Shown: piece by piece, positions 50,604 through 59,906 of the stretch
How the letters are laid out: each line of letters starts with the position of its first letter
Position numbering within the stretch: position 1 is the stretch's first letter
Assembly: GCF_000719335.1 (NCBI RefSeq)
Contig: NZ_JOGB01000025.1
Coordinates: 1 to 64,000 of the forward strand
From: Streptomyces sp. NRRL S-87
GTDB taxonomy: Bacteria; Actinomycetota; Actinomycetes; Streptomycetales; Streptomycetaceae
Length of the DNA: 64,000 nucleotides
Direction: 5' to 3'
Program-made: the position numbers and the translations under genes
The notes under the pieces: model-generated
What the model saw: only the letters and a program-made list of their open reading frames with translations
What the model was told of the DNA's origin: nothing
Database searches by the model: none

Positions 50604-50817
50604 GACTGCTCCCTCAGCGGCTGGCGTACGGACCAAAGCTACGCGGCCGGGAGGGGGTTGGAGGCCCCGGATCGCGGCGACCTTCACTTCTGCGGGCGAA
50701 ATCACGTCCCAGAAGTCGACAAATCTACGAACTCGGTCCCCGAACCCGGCGTGCCGCGGGCCCGAAGGGGGACCGGAGGACCCGGCCGGCGCCCCCGCCC
50801 GGGACCCCGGGGAACGC

Positions 50818-50855
50818 CGAAGGCCGCACCGGCGGGATGCCGGGTGCGGCCTTCG
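50818..50855 (-). terminator. Terminator hairpin after PkaA gene
   Basis: CGAAGGCCGCACC pairs with GGTGCGGCCTTCG, with an inner GGC/GCC pair and one bulge. It begins 50 bp after the kinase stop. Confidence 0.85.
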
Positions 50856-50905
50856 GGTGCGGCGTGCACGGGGTCCCCGGTCCGGGCCGGACCGGGGCGG
50901 GCGCG

Positions 50906-52741
50906 TCAGGAGCCGGCGGAGCTCCCGCCGCCACCGCCGCTGACGCTGCTCCCGAGGTCGCCGACGAAGTCGACGATGTCGGAGCCCCAGCTCCACAGCT
51001 GGTCCCACCAGCCCTTGCCGGTGCCGATCCACTCCTGCAGCGGCGTCAGCTCCCAGATGAGCCAGCCCGCGACGAAGAAGAGCAGGATCGTGAACAGGCA
51101 GCCCTTGAGGCAGCCCAGGCCAGGGATCCGCATCGGGTTCGCACTGCGGCGGCGCGGCTCGCGCGGCTCGGGCGCGGGCCGTGCCGGGGCCTGCGGCCGC
51201 TGCGGGGCGGCCGGGGGAGCCTGGTACGGCTGGGGCTGGGGCGCCTGCTGGTACGCGGGCGGCGGGGCCTGCCGGTACGGCTGGGCCGGCTGCTGCGGGG
51301 CCTGGTAGTGCGGGGGCTGCGGCGGGTACGGCCGCTGCGGGTGCTGCTGCTGCTGCGGCGGCTGGTAGGGCTGCTGGTACCCCTGCTGCGGGGCCTGGTT
51401 GTACGGCTGGGGTCGCCGCGGCGCCTGCTGCGGTCGGGCCGGCGGCGGCGGCGCCTGGCGCTGCGGGCGACGGCGCAGCGGGTCCTCGCTGGGGTCGAGG
51501 TACTGGATCTGCGTCTGCTCGTTGCGCTCGCGGGCCGCCTGCAGCTGCGACTGCCACGGGTGCGGGTTGTCCGGCCGCTCGACGGGCGGCATGACGGCCG
51601 TGGGGTCGGCCTGCGGGGCGCCCGCGCCGGCACCCACCGGCGGCAGGACGGAGGTCGCGTCCTCGGAGCCGCCGGGGCCGCCCGGGGCGCCGATCGGCGG
51701 CAGCACGGAGGTCGCGGCGTTCGGGTCGTACGCGCCCTGGGCGCCGTACGAGGAGCCCGGCGCGGCGGAGCCGCTGGGCAGCACCTGCGTCGCGTCGGCC
51801 GCTCCCGGGGTCTCGGGGACCGGCGCCGGCGCCGGGTCCGGCGCGAGCAGCGCGCCCACGCCGAGGGCGGCCTCGACCTCGGACGGGGAGGAGTGCACGC
51901 CGATGCCCGCCGCGACCACGCGCAGGCCGCGGGCCAGGCTCTGGGCGCTGGGCCGCTCGTCCGGCTCCTTGCGCAGGCAGCGCTCGATGACGGTCCACAG
52001 CGGTTCGGGCAGCGTGGAGGGGCGCTGCGGCTCCTCGCTGAGGTGGCGGTGCAGGACCTCCAGCGCGGTGCCGCCCGCGAACGGGGGCCGGCCCGTGACC
52101 AGCTCGTAGAGCAGGATGCCGGCGCCGTAGATGTCGACGGCGGAGGTCTGCGGGCGGCCCTCGGCGGACTCGGGGGCGACGTAGGCGGGGGTGCCGACGA
52201 ACTCGTGGGTGCGGGTCAGGCCCGGGGAGTCCGCCAGGCGGGCGATGCCGAAGTCGGTCAGCATCGGCCGCATCCGGCCGTCCCGCTCGTCGACCAGGAC
52301 GTTCGCGGGCTTGAGGTCGCGGTGGACGACGCCGTCGGCGTGGCTGGCGGCGAGCGCGTCGGCGATCTGGGCGGTGAGCAGGCTGGCGGCGACCGGTGTG
52401 AACGGGCCGTTCTCGCGCAGGTACTTGTGCAGGTCCGGACCGTCGATCAGGTCCATGACCAGGGCCAGCAGGTCGCCCTCCACGACGAGGTCGCGGGTGC
52501 GCACGATGTTGGGGTGGGTCAGGCGGAGCAGGACCGAGCGCTCGCGCAGGAAGCGCATCACGACGTCGGCGTCGTTGGCGAGCTCCTCCTTGAGCACCTT
52601 GATGGCGACGGTCTCCCCGGGCTGACCGGGCACGGCCGCCTCGGCGCCCGCGGTCTCCCGCTGGCGGGCACGCCAGACGGTCCCGGTGGCACCGCGACCC
52701 AGCGGCTCCTCCAGGAGGTACTTGCTGCCGACTGGCCGCAC
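50906..52741 (-). CDS. pkaA: Eukaryotic-type Ser/Thr protein kinase PkaA with T-x-V motif linker
   Basis: This 611-aa kinase (GTG start) has residues 8-270 as the catalytic domain: GRGATGTVWRA, VAIKVLKEE, HRDLKPANVLV, DFG in LTDFGIARL, and APES in place of APE-I. Residues 300-390 contain four spaced motifs: DATQVLP, AATSVLPP, DATSVLPP and PTAVMPP. A long Gln/Pro/Tyr-rich stretch follows, then one membrane segment near residue 562 (LFTILLFFVAGWLIWEL) and a Gly/Ser tail. The T-x-V motifs resemble phospho-threonine ligands of FHA domains; an FHA protein is encoded divergently next door. Confidence 0.92.
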   Translation of the reverse strand: MRPVGSKYLLEEPLGRGATGTVWRARQRETAGAEAAVPGQPGETVAIKVLKEELANDADVVMRFLRERSVLLRLTHPNIVRTRDLVVEGDLLALVMDLIDGPDLHKYLRENGPFTPVAASLLTAQIADALAASHADGVVHRDLKPANVLVDERDGRMRPMLTDFGIARLADSPGLTRTHEFVGTPAYVAPESAEGRPQTSAVDIYGAGILLYELVTGRPPFAGGTALEVLHRHLSEEPQRPSTLPEPLWTVIERCLRKEPDERPSAQSLARGLRVVAAGIGVHSSPSEVEAALGVGALLAPDPAPAPVPETPGAADATQVLPSGSAAPGSSYGAQGAYDPNAATSVLPPIGAPGGPGGSEDATSVLPPVGAGAGAPQADPTAVMPPVERPDNPHPWQSQLQAARERNEQTQIQYLDPSEDPLRRRPQRQAPPPPARPQQAPRRPQPYNQAPQQGYQQPYQPPQQQQHPQRPYPPQPPHYQAPQQPAQPYRQAPPPAYQQAPQPQPYQAPPAAPQRPQAPARPAPEPREPRRRSANPMRIPGLGCLKGCLFTILLFFVAGWLIWELTPLQEWIGTGKGWWDQLWSWGSDIVDFVGDLGSSVSGGGGGSSAGS

Positions 52742-53222
52742 GTCACGCGCTCCCTGCTGTCAGTTTTCGTTCCGTGCCACTTTAGGGGGTGGCACCCCGG
52801 AAGACGCGGGGCTCGGAGTGTTGGTTGCCGTACATATGTGCGGCGGGTGATCACCACCGGGACCCGCGCCCCGCGATCGCGGCAGGTCGGCGGCACCACC
52901 AGGGGCGCATCGGCGCGAGGACGCCCCGGGGCGCGCGCCGGGGCGCCCATGACGACGGATGTGTGACGGTTCACGTCCGGATTTGCACGGCGGGACGATC
53001 GATCAAGATCATTTGTTGGCGGGTGCCGGGCGTGTTGTCGGCGGCAAGTGCGAGGATGCATCCCGTACGGAACCGCGGAGTCGGGAGCTCCCCGGTCCGG
53101 CAGACCTGACCGGGCGTCGCACGCCCGTGCCGGGCGGGGGGATCCAGGGACAGCGGGCCCGTTCCCTGCCGGGGCACGGCGGTGCACCCGGGCGCACCGC
53201 GCAGAAGGGACCGCTGAGGGCC
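52742..53222. other. Divergent promoter region between pkaA and FHA/EccC-like gene
   Basis: This 481-bp region has no supported gene. It holds a hairpin GTGCCAC/GTGGCAC at 52774-52795 and a low-GC stretch around 52980-53025 (acgatcgatcaagatcatttg) that may contain a promoter. Confidence 0.6.
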
Positions 53223-56200
53223 ATGCAGATCCGGCTCACCGTCCTGGGGCCGCGCAGCGGCCACCAGACCGCGACCTGTGACGTGCTCGTGACCGCGCCG
53301 GCCGGCACTCCGCTGGCCGCGGTGGCCTCGGGCCTGGCCGCGACCGTCGGCGGCCCCGACACGGGCGGCACCGTGATCCTCTACGCCGGTCAGGACCGGC
53401 TCGACCCGCAGCGCCGGATACTCGGCGAACCGCCCCTGGTCGACGGGGCGGTGCTGTCCCTGCACGTGCCGGCCTGCGAGGACGACCCGGCCGACGACGC
53501 CGCGGCGCGGCTGCACGTGGTGGCCGGCCCGGACGCGGGCGGCGTGCACCTGCTGCACGGCGGCCGGATCAGCGTCGGCCGCTCCGCCGACGCCGACGTG
53601 CCGCTGGACGACCCCGACGTCTCGCGCGTGCACTGCGCGGTGACCGTGGCCGAGGACGGCCGGGTCGCGGTGGCCGACCTGGACTCCACCAACGGCACCG
53701 TCCTCGACGGCCGCCCGCTCGGGCGCACGCCCGTCGCGCTGCCGCCGGGCGCGCTGCTGCGCGTGGGCGAGTCCACCCTGCGCCTGGCGCCCCCGACCGC
53801 GGTCGCGGCCCTCGCGACGACCCCGGACGCCGAGGGCCACCTGCGCGTCCACGTCCCCGGCGACCCGGAGGGGGCGGGCGCCGCTCCCGGCGGCAGCGGA
53901 CCGGGGGCCGGCGGCGCCGGCACGGCAGGCTCCGGCGGCGGCCGCCCCGCGTCCCCCGTCCCGTCGGGCGACCACACGCACGGCCACCGGGTCCCGGGGG
54001 CCGTCGACACCGGCCCGGCCGGCGCCCCCGGTCACGCGACCGCGGCGGCCGCGCCGACACCGCACGCCCGCCAGCACCCCGTGGCCGAGGACGCGGAGGC
54101 CGACGAGCCCCCGGTCCGCCGGCGGTACGGGACGATCAGCTCCGCCACGCACCTCGTCGACCCGTACGCCGACCGGGGCACCACCGGGCACGGTCCCGCG
54201 GACCCCGACCACCAGGCCACGCAGGGGCGCGGCCGGACGTACGCCGACGCCGCCCGGGGCCCGGCCGGCGGGCACGGACAGCCCGCCGGCGCCGGCCACG
54301 GACCCGCACGGGACGCCGGCATCCCCGCCGAGGGCCCGCCCGCCGCGCAGCCCGCCGGCCCCGGCCGTGCCGGGCACCGCCCCGACCACCCGACGGCCGG
54401 CCCGCACCCGGCGGCCGGCCCGCACCCGGCCGCCCCGGTCTCCACCGCGGCGCCGCAGCACTACGGGCACATCCCCCAGCAGCCCTCCCCCGGCCACCGC
54501 TCGGTCCCGGGCGCGCAGGCGTCCGCCCCGCAGCACCCCGGGCACGCCCCGCAGCACCCCGCCGCCGGACCCGGCCACCCCTCCACGGCCCCCCGGGCGC
54601 AGACCCCGGGCACCGCGACCGGCGCCCAGCACCCCCGCTCCGCCCCCGGCCCCGCAGGCGGAGGTCCGCGGGTGCCCGGAGGCGTGGCACCGGGCCTCCC
54701 CGACGGCGGGCCGGCCGCCGGTACCCCCGCCGGCCGCGCGGACGAGGCCGCGGAGGCACCGCGGCGGAAGCGCGGGCTCGGGGCCTGGGCACGGCGGTGG
54801 GCGGGACGGGACGGGCAGGAGACCGCCGCCGGACCCGAGCAGGCCCCCGCCGCCCCCGACACCCGTACCGACGACCACCGCCCCGACGCGGCGGAGCTGC
54901 TGCTGACCGCCCTCGGCCCCGGCCCCCGGCTGTGGGAGCGCGGCCGCCGGCACCCCGAAGCGCTGGAGGTGCGCCTCGGCTTCGGCGTCGCCGCGCCGCT
55001 GCGCTCCTGCGGGGGACTGGGCCTGGCCGGCCCCCGGGCCCGGCTCGCCGGGCTGGCCCGCTCCGTACTGGCGCAGCTCGCCGCCCTGCACGCCCCGCGG
55101 GACCTGGAGATCGTGCTGATCAGCACCGACCGGGCGCGGCCGCTCCCGGACCGCCGCGCGGAGTGGGCCTGGCTCGGCTGGCTGCCGCACGTGCGCCCCG
55201 GACACGGCCAGGACTGCCGGCTGCTGCTCGCGTACGACAAGGACCAGGCCGCCGCCCGGACCGCGGAGCTCACCCGGCGGCTGGACGAGGGTGCCCTCGG
55301 CCCCCAGTGGGCCTCGCAGCCCCGGGAGGCGGTCGCCGCGGCCGCCGCCGCGTACACGGGCCCGTACACCGTGCTCGTGCTCGACGGGGACCCCGGCCCG
55401 GGCCCGCTGCGCGACACCGTCGCGCGGCTCGCGGGGCACGGTCCGGCGGCGGGCGTCCACGTCCTGTGCCTCGCCGAGGCGCCCTCGGCCTCGCCCGCCT
55501 CGCCGCTGGACGAGACGTACGAGACCGCCTGCGCCGCCTCCCCCGCCTTCCGCGAATGCGGTGCGGCCGCCCTGCTCAGCGGCGACGTCGCCACGGCCGT
55601 ACGGTTCCTGCCCGTCCGGGGCGGCCGGCCCGCCGGGCACGGGCAGCTGGTCACGGCCGACGCGGTCTCGGCCGCGTGGGCCGAGCGGTTCGCCCGCGCC
55701 CTGGCCCCGCTGCGCGCGGACTGCGCGGGCCCGGAACCGCAGCGGCCGGCCGCCGCGGCGCTGCCCGCCGCGGCCCGGCTGCTGGACGAGCTGGGCCTGG
55801 CCCGGGCCACGCCCGCGTCCCTGATGGCCCGTTGGGCCGCGGCCACCGAACAGGGCCAGGAGGTCGGCGGGCTCGCCGAGCTGGTGCTGGGCGGCGGCCG
55901 CCGGGGGCCGGTGGGCGCCGAACTCGTCGCCGAGGGCCCGCACCTGCTCATCGAGGGTCCGCCCGGCAGTGGCCGCACCGAGCTGCTGCGCTCCGTCGCG
56001 GCCTCGCTGGCCGCGGGCGCCCGCCCGGACCGGCTGGGTCTCGTGCTGCTCGACGGGGCGGGCGGCGAGCGCGGCGGGGGCCTCCAGCCGTGCACGGAGC
56101 TGCCGCACGTGTCGGCGCACCTGGTGGCCGCGGACCCGGTGCGGATGCGCGAGTTCGCCCAGGCCCTGGGCGCGGAGCTCAAGCGGCGGGCGGAGCTGCT

Positions 56201-56912
56201 GGACGGGGTGCCGTTCGCCGACTGGCACGCGGCCCGGGCGCTGCCCGAGGGCCGCGAGGGGGCGGCCCGGGTGGTGGCCCCGCGCCGGCCCGGCCCGGCG
56301 GAGTCGACCGGCGACCTCGATCCGGCGCGCACGGGCACCCTGCGGCTGCGCGCCGCGGCCGTCCGGACGGAAGTGGGCCCGACGCCGCTGCCGCGGCTGG
56401 TGGTGCTGGTGGACGACTACGACGCGCTGGTCGCCCCCGCCCTGGGCAGTACGGGCCGGCCGGCCGCGGGGTCGGTCGTGCGCGCGCTGGAGGCGGTGGC
56501 CCGGGACGGGGCGCGGCTCGGCGTGCACCTGGTGGCCACCACGTCGAGACCGGACCGTACGGCGGACACGGAGCTGGGCCGGGCCGCGGGGCTGCGGGTC
56601 GAGCTGGCGTCCGTACCGGCGACCGGGGGCGGGGCGGACCGGCCCGCGCCGGGGCGGGGGGTGCTGCGGTACCCGGACGGGCGGACCACGTCGTTCCAGG
56701 GCGGGCGGGTGACGGGGCGGATACCCCGTACGGCGACGCAGCGGCCGACGGTGGTGCCGGTGGAGTGGGAGCGGATGGGGGACCCGCCGGCCCGGAGGCC
56801 GGTGCGGGAGCTGGGGAACGGGCCCACGGATCTGGCGCTGCTCGCCAGTGCGCTGGACCGGGCGTCGCATCTGGTGTCGGCCGTACCGGTGCTCTTTCCT
56901 GCGGCGCCTTAG
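53223..56912 (+). CDS. Soluble FHA-domain protein with FtsK/EccC-like ATPase domains
   Basis: In this 1229-aa protein, an N-terminal ubiquitin-like segment (EsaB/YukD-like, LTVLGPRSGHQTATCDVLV) precedes an FHA domain near residues 110-190 (ISVGRSADADVPLDDPDVSR, DSTNGTVLDG). A low-complexity linker spans about residues 200-560. A degenerate first ATPase domain contains EWAWLGWLPHVRPG, as in EccC. A second ATPase domain near residue 910 has Walker A EGPPGSGRTELLR and an acidic VVLVDDYDAL near residue 1060. No membrane segment is seen, unlike EccC. The ATG at 53223 is preceded by TGAGGG. It is divergent from pkaA/pkaB. It may be a kinase-regulated ATPase for type VII-like transport or another DNA/protein-translocating process. 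Confidence 0.82.
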   Translation: MQIRLTVLGPRSGHQTATCDVLVTAPAGTPLAAVASGLAATVGGPDTGGTVILYAGQDRLDPQRRILGEPPLVDGAVLSLHVPACEDDPADDAAARLHVVAGPDAGGVHLLHGGRISVGRSADADVPLDDPDVSRVHCAVTVAEDGRVAVADLDSTNGTVLDGRPLGRTPVALPPGALLRVGESTLRLAPPTAVAALATTPDAEGHLRVHVPGDPEGAGAAPGGSGPGAGGAGTAGSGGGRPASPVPSGDHTHGHRVPGAVDTGPAGAPGHATAAAAPTPHARQHPVAEDAEADEPPVRRRYGTISSATHLVDPYADRGTTGHGPADPDHQATQGRGRTYADAARGPAGGHGQPAGAGHGPARDAGIPAEGPPAAQPAGPGRAGHRPDHPTAGPHPAAGPHPAAPVSTAAPQHYGHIPQQPSPGHRSVPGAQASAPQHPGHAPQHPAAGPGHPSTAPRAQTPGTATGAQHPRSAPGPAGGGPRVPGGVAPGLPDGGPAAGTPAGRADEAAEAPRRKRGLGAWARRWAGRDGQETAAGPEQAPAAPDTRTDDHRPDAAELLLTALGPGPRLWERGRRHPEALEVRLGFGVAAPLRSCGGLGLAGPRARLAGLARSVLAQLAALHAPRDLEIVLISTDRARPLPDRRAEWAWLGWLPHVRPGHGQDCRLLLAYDKDQAAARTAELTRRLDEGALGPQWASQPREAVAAAAAAYTGPYTVLVLDGDPGPGPLRDTVARLAGHGPAAGVHVLCLAEAPSASPASPLDETYETACAASPAFRECGAAALLSGDVATAVRFLPVRGGRPAGHGQLVTADAVSAAWAERFARALAPLRADCAGPEPQRPAAAALPAAARLLDELGLARATPASLMARWAAATEQGQEVGGLAELVLGGGRRGPVGAELVAEGPHLLIEGPPGSGRTELLRSVAASLAAGARPDRLGLVLLDGAGGERGGGLQPCTELPHVSAHLVAADPVRMREFAQALGAELKRRAELLDGVPFADWHAARALPEGREGAARVVAPRRPGPAESTGDLDPARTGTLRLRAAAVRTEVGPTPLPRLVVLVDDYDALVAPALGSTGRPAAGSVVRALEAVARDGARLGVHLVATTSRPDRTADTELGRAAGLRVELASVPATGGGADRPAPGRGVLRYPDGRTTSFQGGRVTGRIPRTATQRPTVVPVEWERMGDPPARRPVRELGNGPTDLALLASALDRASHLVSAVPVLFPAAP

Positions 56913-57150
56913 GAGGGTCCGGCCCCGGCCGGGTCGGGTCCCGGCCGGGTCGGGTCCCGGCCGGGTCGGGTGCCGTGCCGGCCTGGTGGGCGCTCCTTTG
57001 CGGTGGGCCCGGTTGAGGCGTGGGGACTGGCCGGGTGCGGCCCCGAGGGGGAGCACGCCGCGGCAGACGCCCCCCGGACGCGGTATTGCGTCGTCGTGGG
57101 GGCGGGCGTAGACCTGGGGGATCGGAATTCCGGGAGACGGGGGCAGTCAC
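56913..57150. other. Intergenic region with 16-bp tandem repeats
   Basis: No gene is supported. Three near-exact copies of ccggccgggtcgggtc occupy 56925-56971. The rest must contain the promoter of the sugar transporter operon. Confidence 0.7.
56925..56971. repeat. Three 16-bp tandem repeats
   Basis: Copies of ccggccgggtcgggtc lie at 56925-56940, 56941-56956 and 56957-56971 (last copy with one change). They are downstream of the FHA/ATPase gene and could influence termination. Confidence 0.9.
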
Positions 57151-58551
57151 GTGCGAAGCCGAGACCGAAACCGAAACCGAAACGGCGTCCGCGGGAACAC
57201 GGGCGTGCGTGCCTGGGTGGTGCTGGCCGCCGCCGGGGCGCTCGTGCTCACCGCCTGCGACAGCGACGGCGGCAGCAGCGGGCCGAGCGGGAGCGGGTCA
57301 CCGAGTGCGACCGGCGCCGGGACGACGGTCCGGTTACCGGACCTGACCGGCCAGCAGGTGTCGGTGGCCGCGGTGTGGACGGGACCGGAACAGGCCAACT
57401 TCACCAAGGTGCTGAAGGAGTTCGAGAAGCGCACGGGGGCGAAGACCGCCTTCGTCCCGGCCCAGGACCCCATCGTCACCTTCCTCGGCACCAAGATCGC
57501 CGGTGGCCAGCCGCCGGACGTGGCCCTGCTCCCGCAGGTGGGCGCCCTGGCCCAGGCGGTGGAGAAGAAGTGGGCCCAGCCCGTGGGCAAGGAGGCCCAG
57601 GCCCAGCTGGACGACAACTACGCCGACGGCTGGAAGAAGCTGGGCCAGGTCGGCGGCACCCAGTACGGCGTGTACTTCAAGGCCGCCAACAAGTCGCTGG
57701 TCTGGTACAACACCCGGGCCTTCGACAACGCGGGCATCTCCGGGACCCCGCGCACCTGGCAGGAGTTCCTCAAGGCCGCCGACGAGCTGTCCGCCTCCGG
57801 CACGCCCCCGGTGTCGGTGGGCGGCGCGGACGGCTGGACCCTGACGGACTGGTTCGAGAACGTCTACCTCTCCCAGGCCGGCCCGGAGAAGTACGACAAG
57901 CTGGCCCGCCACGAGCTGAAGTGGACCGACCCGAGCGTCACGCAGGCCCTGACCACCCTGGCCCAGCTCTTCGGCCGCAAGGACTTCCTGGCGGGCGGTC
58001 AGAGCGGCGCACTGGCCACGGAGTTCCCGAAGTCGGTGACGCAGACCTTCACGGGCGGCGACCGGCCGGGCGCGGCGATGGTGTTCGAGGGCGACTTCGT
58101 GGCCGTGAACATCGCCCAGACCCAGGCGAAGATCGGCACGGACGCGAAGGTGTTCCCGTTCCCGGCGGTCGGCAAGGACGCGCCGGTGGTCTCCGGCGGT
58201 GACATGGCGGTGGCGCTGAAGCCCTCCCGGGGGGCGCAGGCGCTGCTGACGTTCCTGGCCTCCCCGGACGCGGCAGCCGTGTGGGCCAAGGAGGGCGGGT
58301 TCATCTCGCCGAACCGGAACCTGGACCCGGCGGCCTACCCCGACGACATCCAGCGGGGCATCGCCAAGGCGCTGGTATCGGCCGGCGACGACTTCCGCTT
58401 CGACATGTCGGACCAGGCCCCGGCGTCCTTCGGCGGCACCCCGGGGGCCGGTGAGTGGAAGGCCCTGCAGGACTTCCTGAAGAACCCGAAGGACATCGCC
58501 GGGACCCAGGCGCGGCTGGAGTCCGACGCGGCCAAGGCCTACGGGCACTGA
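57151..58551 (+). CDS. Extracellular sugar-binding lipoprotein of ABC importer
   Basis: This 466-aa substrate-binding protein has a lipoprotein signal: Arg/Asn-rich start, hydrophobic AWVVLAAAGALVLTAC with the lipobox cysteine near residue 36, then a Ser/Gly linker and a family 1 solute-binding domain. The GTG at 57151 has GGGAG upstream. It begins a three-gene operon with two permeases. The sugar specificity is not evident. ATP is probably supplied by a shared MsiK-type ATPase, since none is encoded here. Confidence 0.9.
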   Translation: MRSRDRNRNRNGVRGNTGVRAWVVLAAAGALVLTACDSDGGSSGPSGSGSPSATGAGTTVRLPDLTGQQVSVAAVWTGPEQANFTKVLKEFEKRTGAKTAFVPAQDPIVTFLGTKIAGGQPPDVALLPQVGALAQAVEKKWAQPVGKEAQAQLDDNYADGWKKLGQVGGTQYGVYFKAANKSLVWYNTRAFDNAGISGTPRTWQEFLKAADELSASGTPPVSVGGADGWTLTDWFENVYLSQAGPEKYDKLARHELKWTDPSVTQALTTLAQLFGRKDFLAGGQSGALATEFPKSVTQTFTGGDRPGAAMVFEGDFVAVNIAQTQAKIGTDAKVFPFPAVGKDAPVVSGGDMAVALKPSRGAQALLTFLASPDAAAVWAKEGGFISPNRNLDPAAYPDDIQRGIAKALVSAGDDFRFDMSDQAPASFGGTPGAGEWKALQDFLKNPKDIAGTQARLESDAAKAYGH

Positions 58552-58556
58552 TCCCC

Positions 58557-59906
58557 GTGTCCGGCACTCCGGAACGGACCGCGCCCGTCCCCGGGACGGC
58601 CCCCCGCGACCCGCGGCGGGCCGCCCGGAACCGGCGGCTGACGGTGGCCGCCCTGTTCCTGCTGCCCGCGCTGGTGCTGCTCGGGGCGCTGGTCGTGCAC
58701 CCCATCGGCTACTCCGTCTACCGCAGCCTGTTCGACCGTACGGGCGACCGGTTCGCGGGGCTGGACAACTACCGGAGGCTGTTCACCGACGAGGCCACCC
58801 GCACGGCACTGGGCAACACCGCGGTGTGGGTGGTCGTCGCCCCGGTCGTGGCCACCGCGCTGGGCCTGGTCTTCGCGGTGCTGACCGAACGGGTGCGCTG
58901 GGGCACGGCGTTCAAGCTGCTGGTGTTCATGCCCATGGCGATCTCGATGCTGGCGGTGGGGATCATCTTCCGGCTGGTCTACGAGCAGGACCCGGACCGG
59001 GGCGTGGCCAACGCGGTGTGGGTCGGGGTGCACGACACGTTCGCCCCGTCCTCGGCGTTCCCGCGGGCCCGGCCGCGCCCGGACGCCTCCCTGGTCCCGG
59101 CCCCGGGCGGCGGGTACGTGACGCGGGCGCCGGTACGGGCCGGGGTGCCGGTGCTGCTCCCGCTGGTCGGCGTACCGCCCGAGGCGCTGCCGGACGGCAC
59201 CCGGCCGGCCCGGCCGGCGGCCGCGGAGTCCGGGAAGGTGACCGGCACGACGTGGCAGGACTTCACCCGGGGCGGCGGGGGCCGGCGCGACGCGGTGGAC
59301 CCGCGCGAGTCCGGGTACGCGGGCATGCGCGTCGAGGCCGTCCGGGACGGCCGCGTGGTGGCGGCCACGAAGGCCCGCGCGGACGGCACGTTCACGCTCC
59401 CCGCGGCCGCCGACGGGGCGGTGCTGCGGCTGCCCGCGGCGAACTTCCGCGAGCCGTACGCGGGCGTGGAGTGGCTCGGCCCGGCGCTGGTGACGCCCGC
59501 GGTGATCGGCGCGTACGTGTGGATGTGGGCCGGGTTCGCGATGGTGCTGATCGCGGCCGGGCTGGCGGCGGTGCCGCGGGAACTGCTGGAGGCGGCCCGG
59601 GTGGACGGCGCCAACGAGTGGCAGGTGTTCCGGCGGGTCACGGTGCCGCTGCTGGCGCCGGTGCTCGCGGTGGTGCTGGTCACCCTCGTGATCAACGTGA
59701 TGAAGATCTTCGACCTGGTGTTCGTGATCGCTCCGGGCTCGGTGCAGGACGACGCGAACGTACTGGCCCTGCAGTTGTACCGGACCTCCTTCGGCACCGA
59801 CGCCGACCAGGGCGTGGGCTCGGCGATCGCGGTGCTGCTGCTGGTGCTGGTGGTGCCGGTGATGTGGTTCAACATCCGCCGCATGCGACGGGAGGCCCGC
59901 CGATGA
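58557..59906 (+). CDS. Sugar ABC permease (MalF-like) with ~150-residue extracytoplasmic insertion
   Basis: This 449-aa protein carries BPD permease segments at residues about 28-55, 85-110 and 118-142, then 312-340 and two more. The EAA loop is RELLEAARVDGANEWQVF. Between segments 3 and 4, residues about 155-303 form an insertion absent from ordinary MalF-type permeases. It includes a Pro-rich part and a beta-rich block (GMRVEAVRDGRVVAATKARA, DGTFTLPAAADGAVLRLPA) like a carboxypeptidase-regulatory/SpaA-type sandwich. Topology puts it outside the membrane, where it could contact the binding protein or wall. The GTG at 58557 begins 5 bp after the previous stop. Confidence 0.87.
   Translation: MSGTPERTAPVPGTAPRDPRRAARNRRLTVAALFLLPALVLLGALVVHPIGYSVYRSLFDRTGDRFAGLDNYRRLFTDEATRTALGNTAVWVVVAPVVATALGLVFAVLTERVRWGTAFKLLVFMPMAISMLAVGIIFRLVYEQDPDRGVANAVWVGVHDTFAPSSAFPRARPRPDASLVPAPGGGYVTRAPVRAGVPVLLPLVGVPPEALPDGTRPARPAAAESGKVTGTTWQDFTRGGGGRRDAVDPRESGYAGMRVEAVRDGRVVAATKARADGTFTLPAAADGAVLRLPAANFREPYAGVEWLGPALVTPAVIGAYVWMWAGFAMVLIAAGLAAVPRELLEAARVDGANEWQVFRRVTVPLLAPVLAVVLVTLVINVMKIFDLVFVIAPGSVQDDANVLALQLYRTSFGTDADQGVGSAIAVLLLVLVVPVMWFNIRRMRREARR

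Noticed and set aside
49284..52966. Plus-strand frames of 674-789 codons opposite the kinases
   Set aside because: They are shadows of the two minus-strand kinases, which have complete catalytic motifs.
52971..57056. 1361-codon minus-strand frame opposite the FHA/ATPase gene
   Set aside because: It is a shadow frame with Arg/Gly/His-rich composition; the plus-strand protein has clear FHA and Walker motifs.
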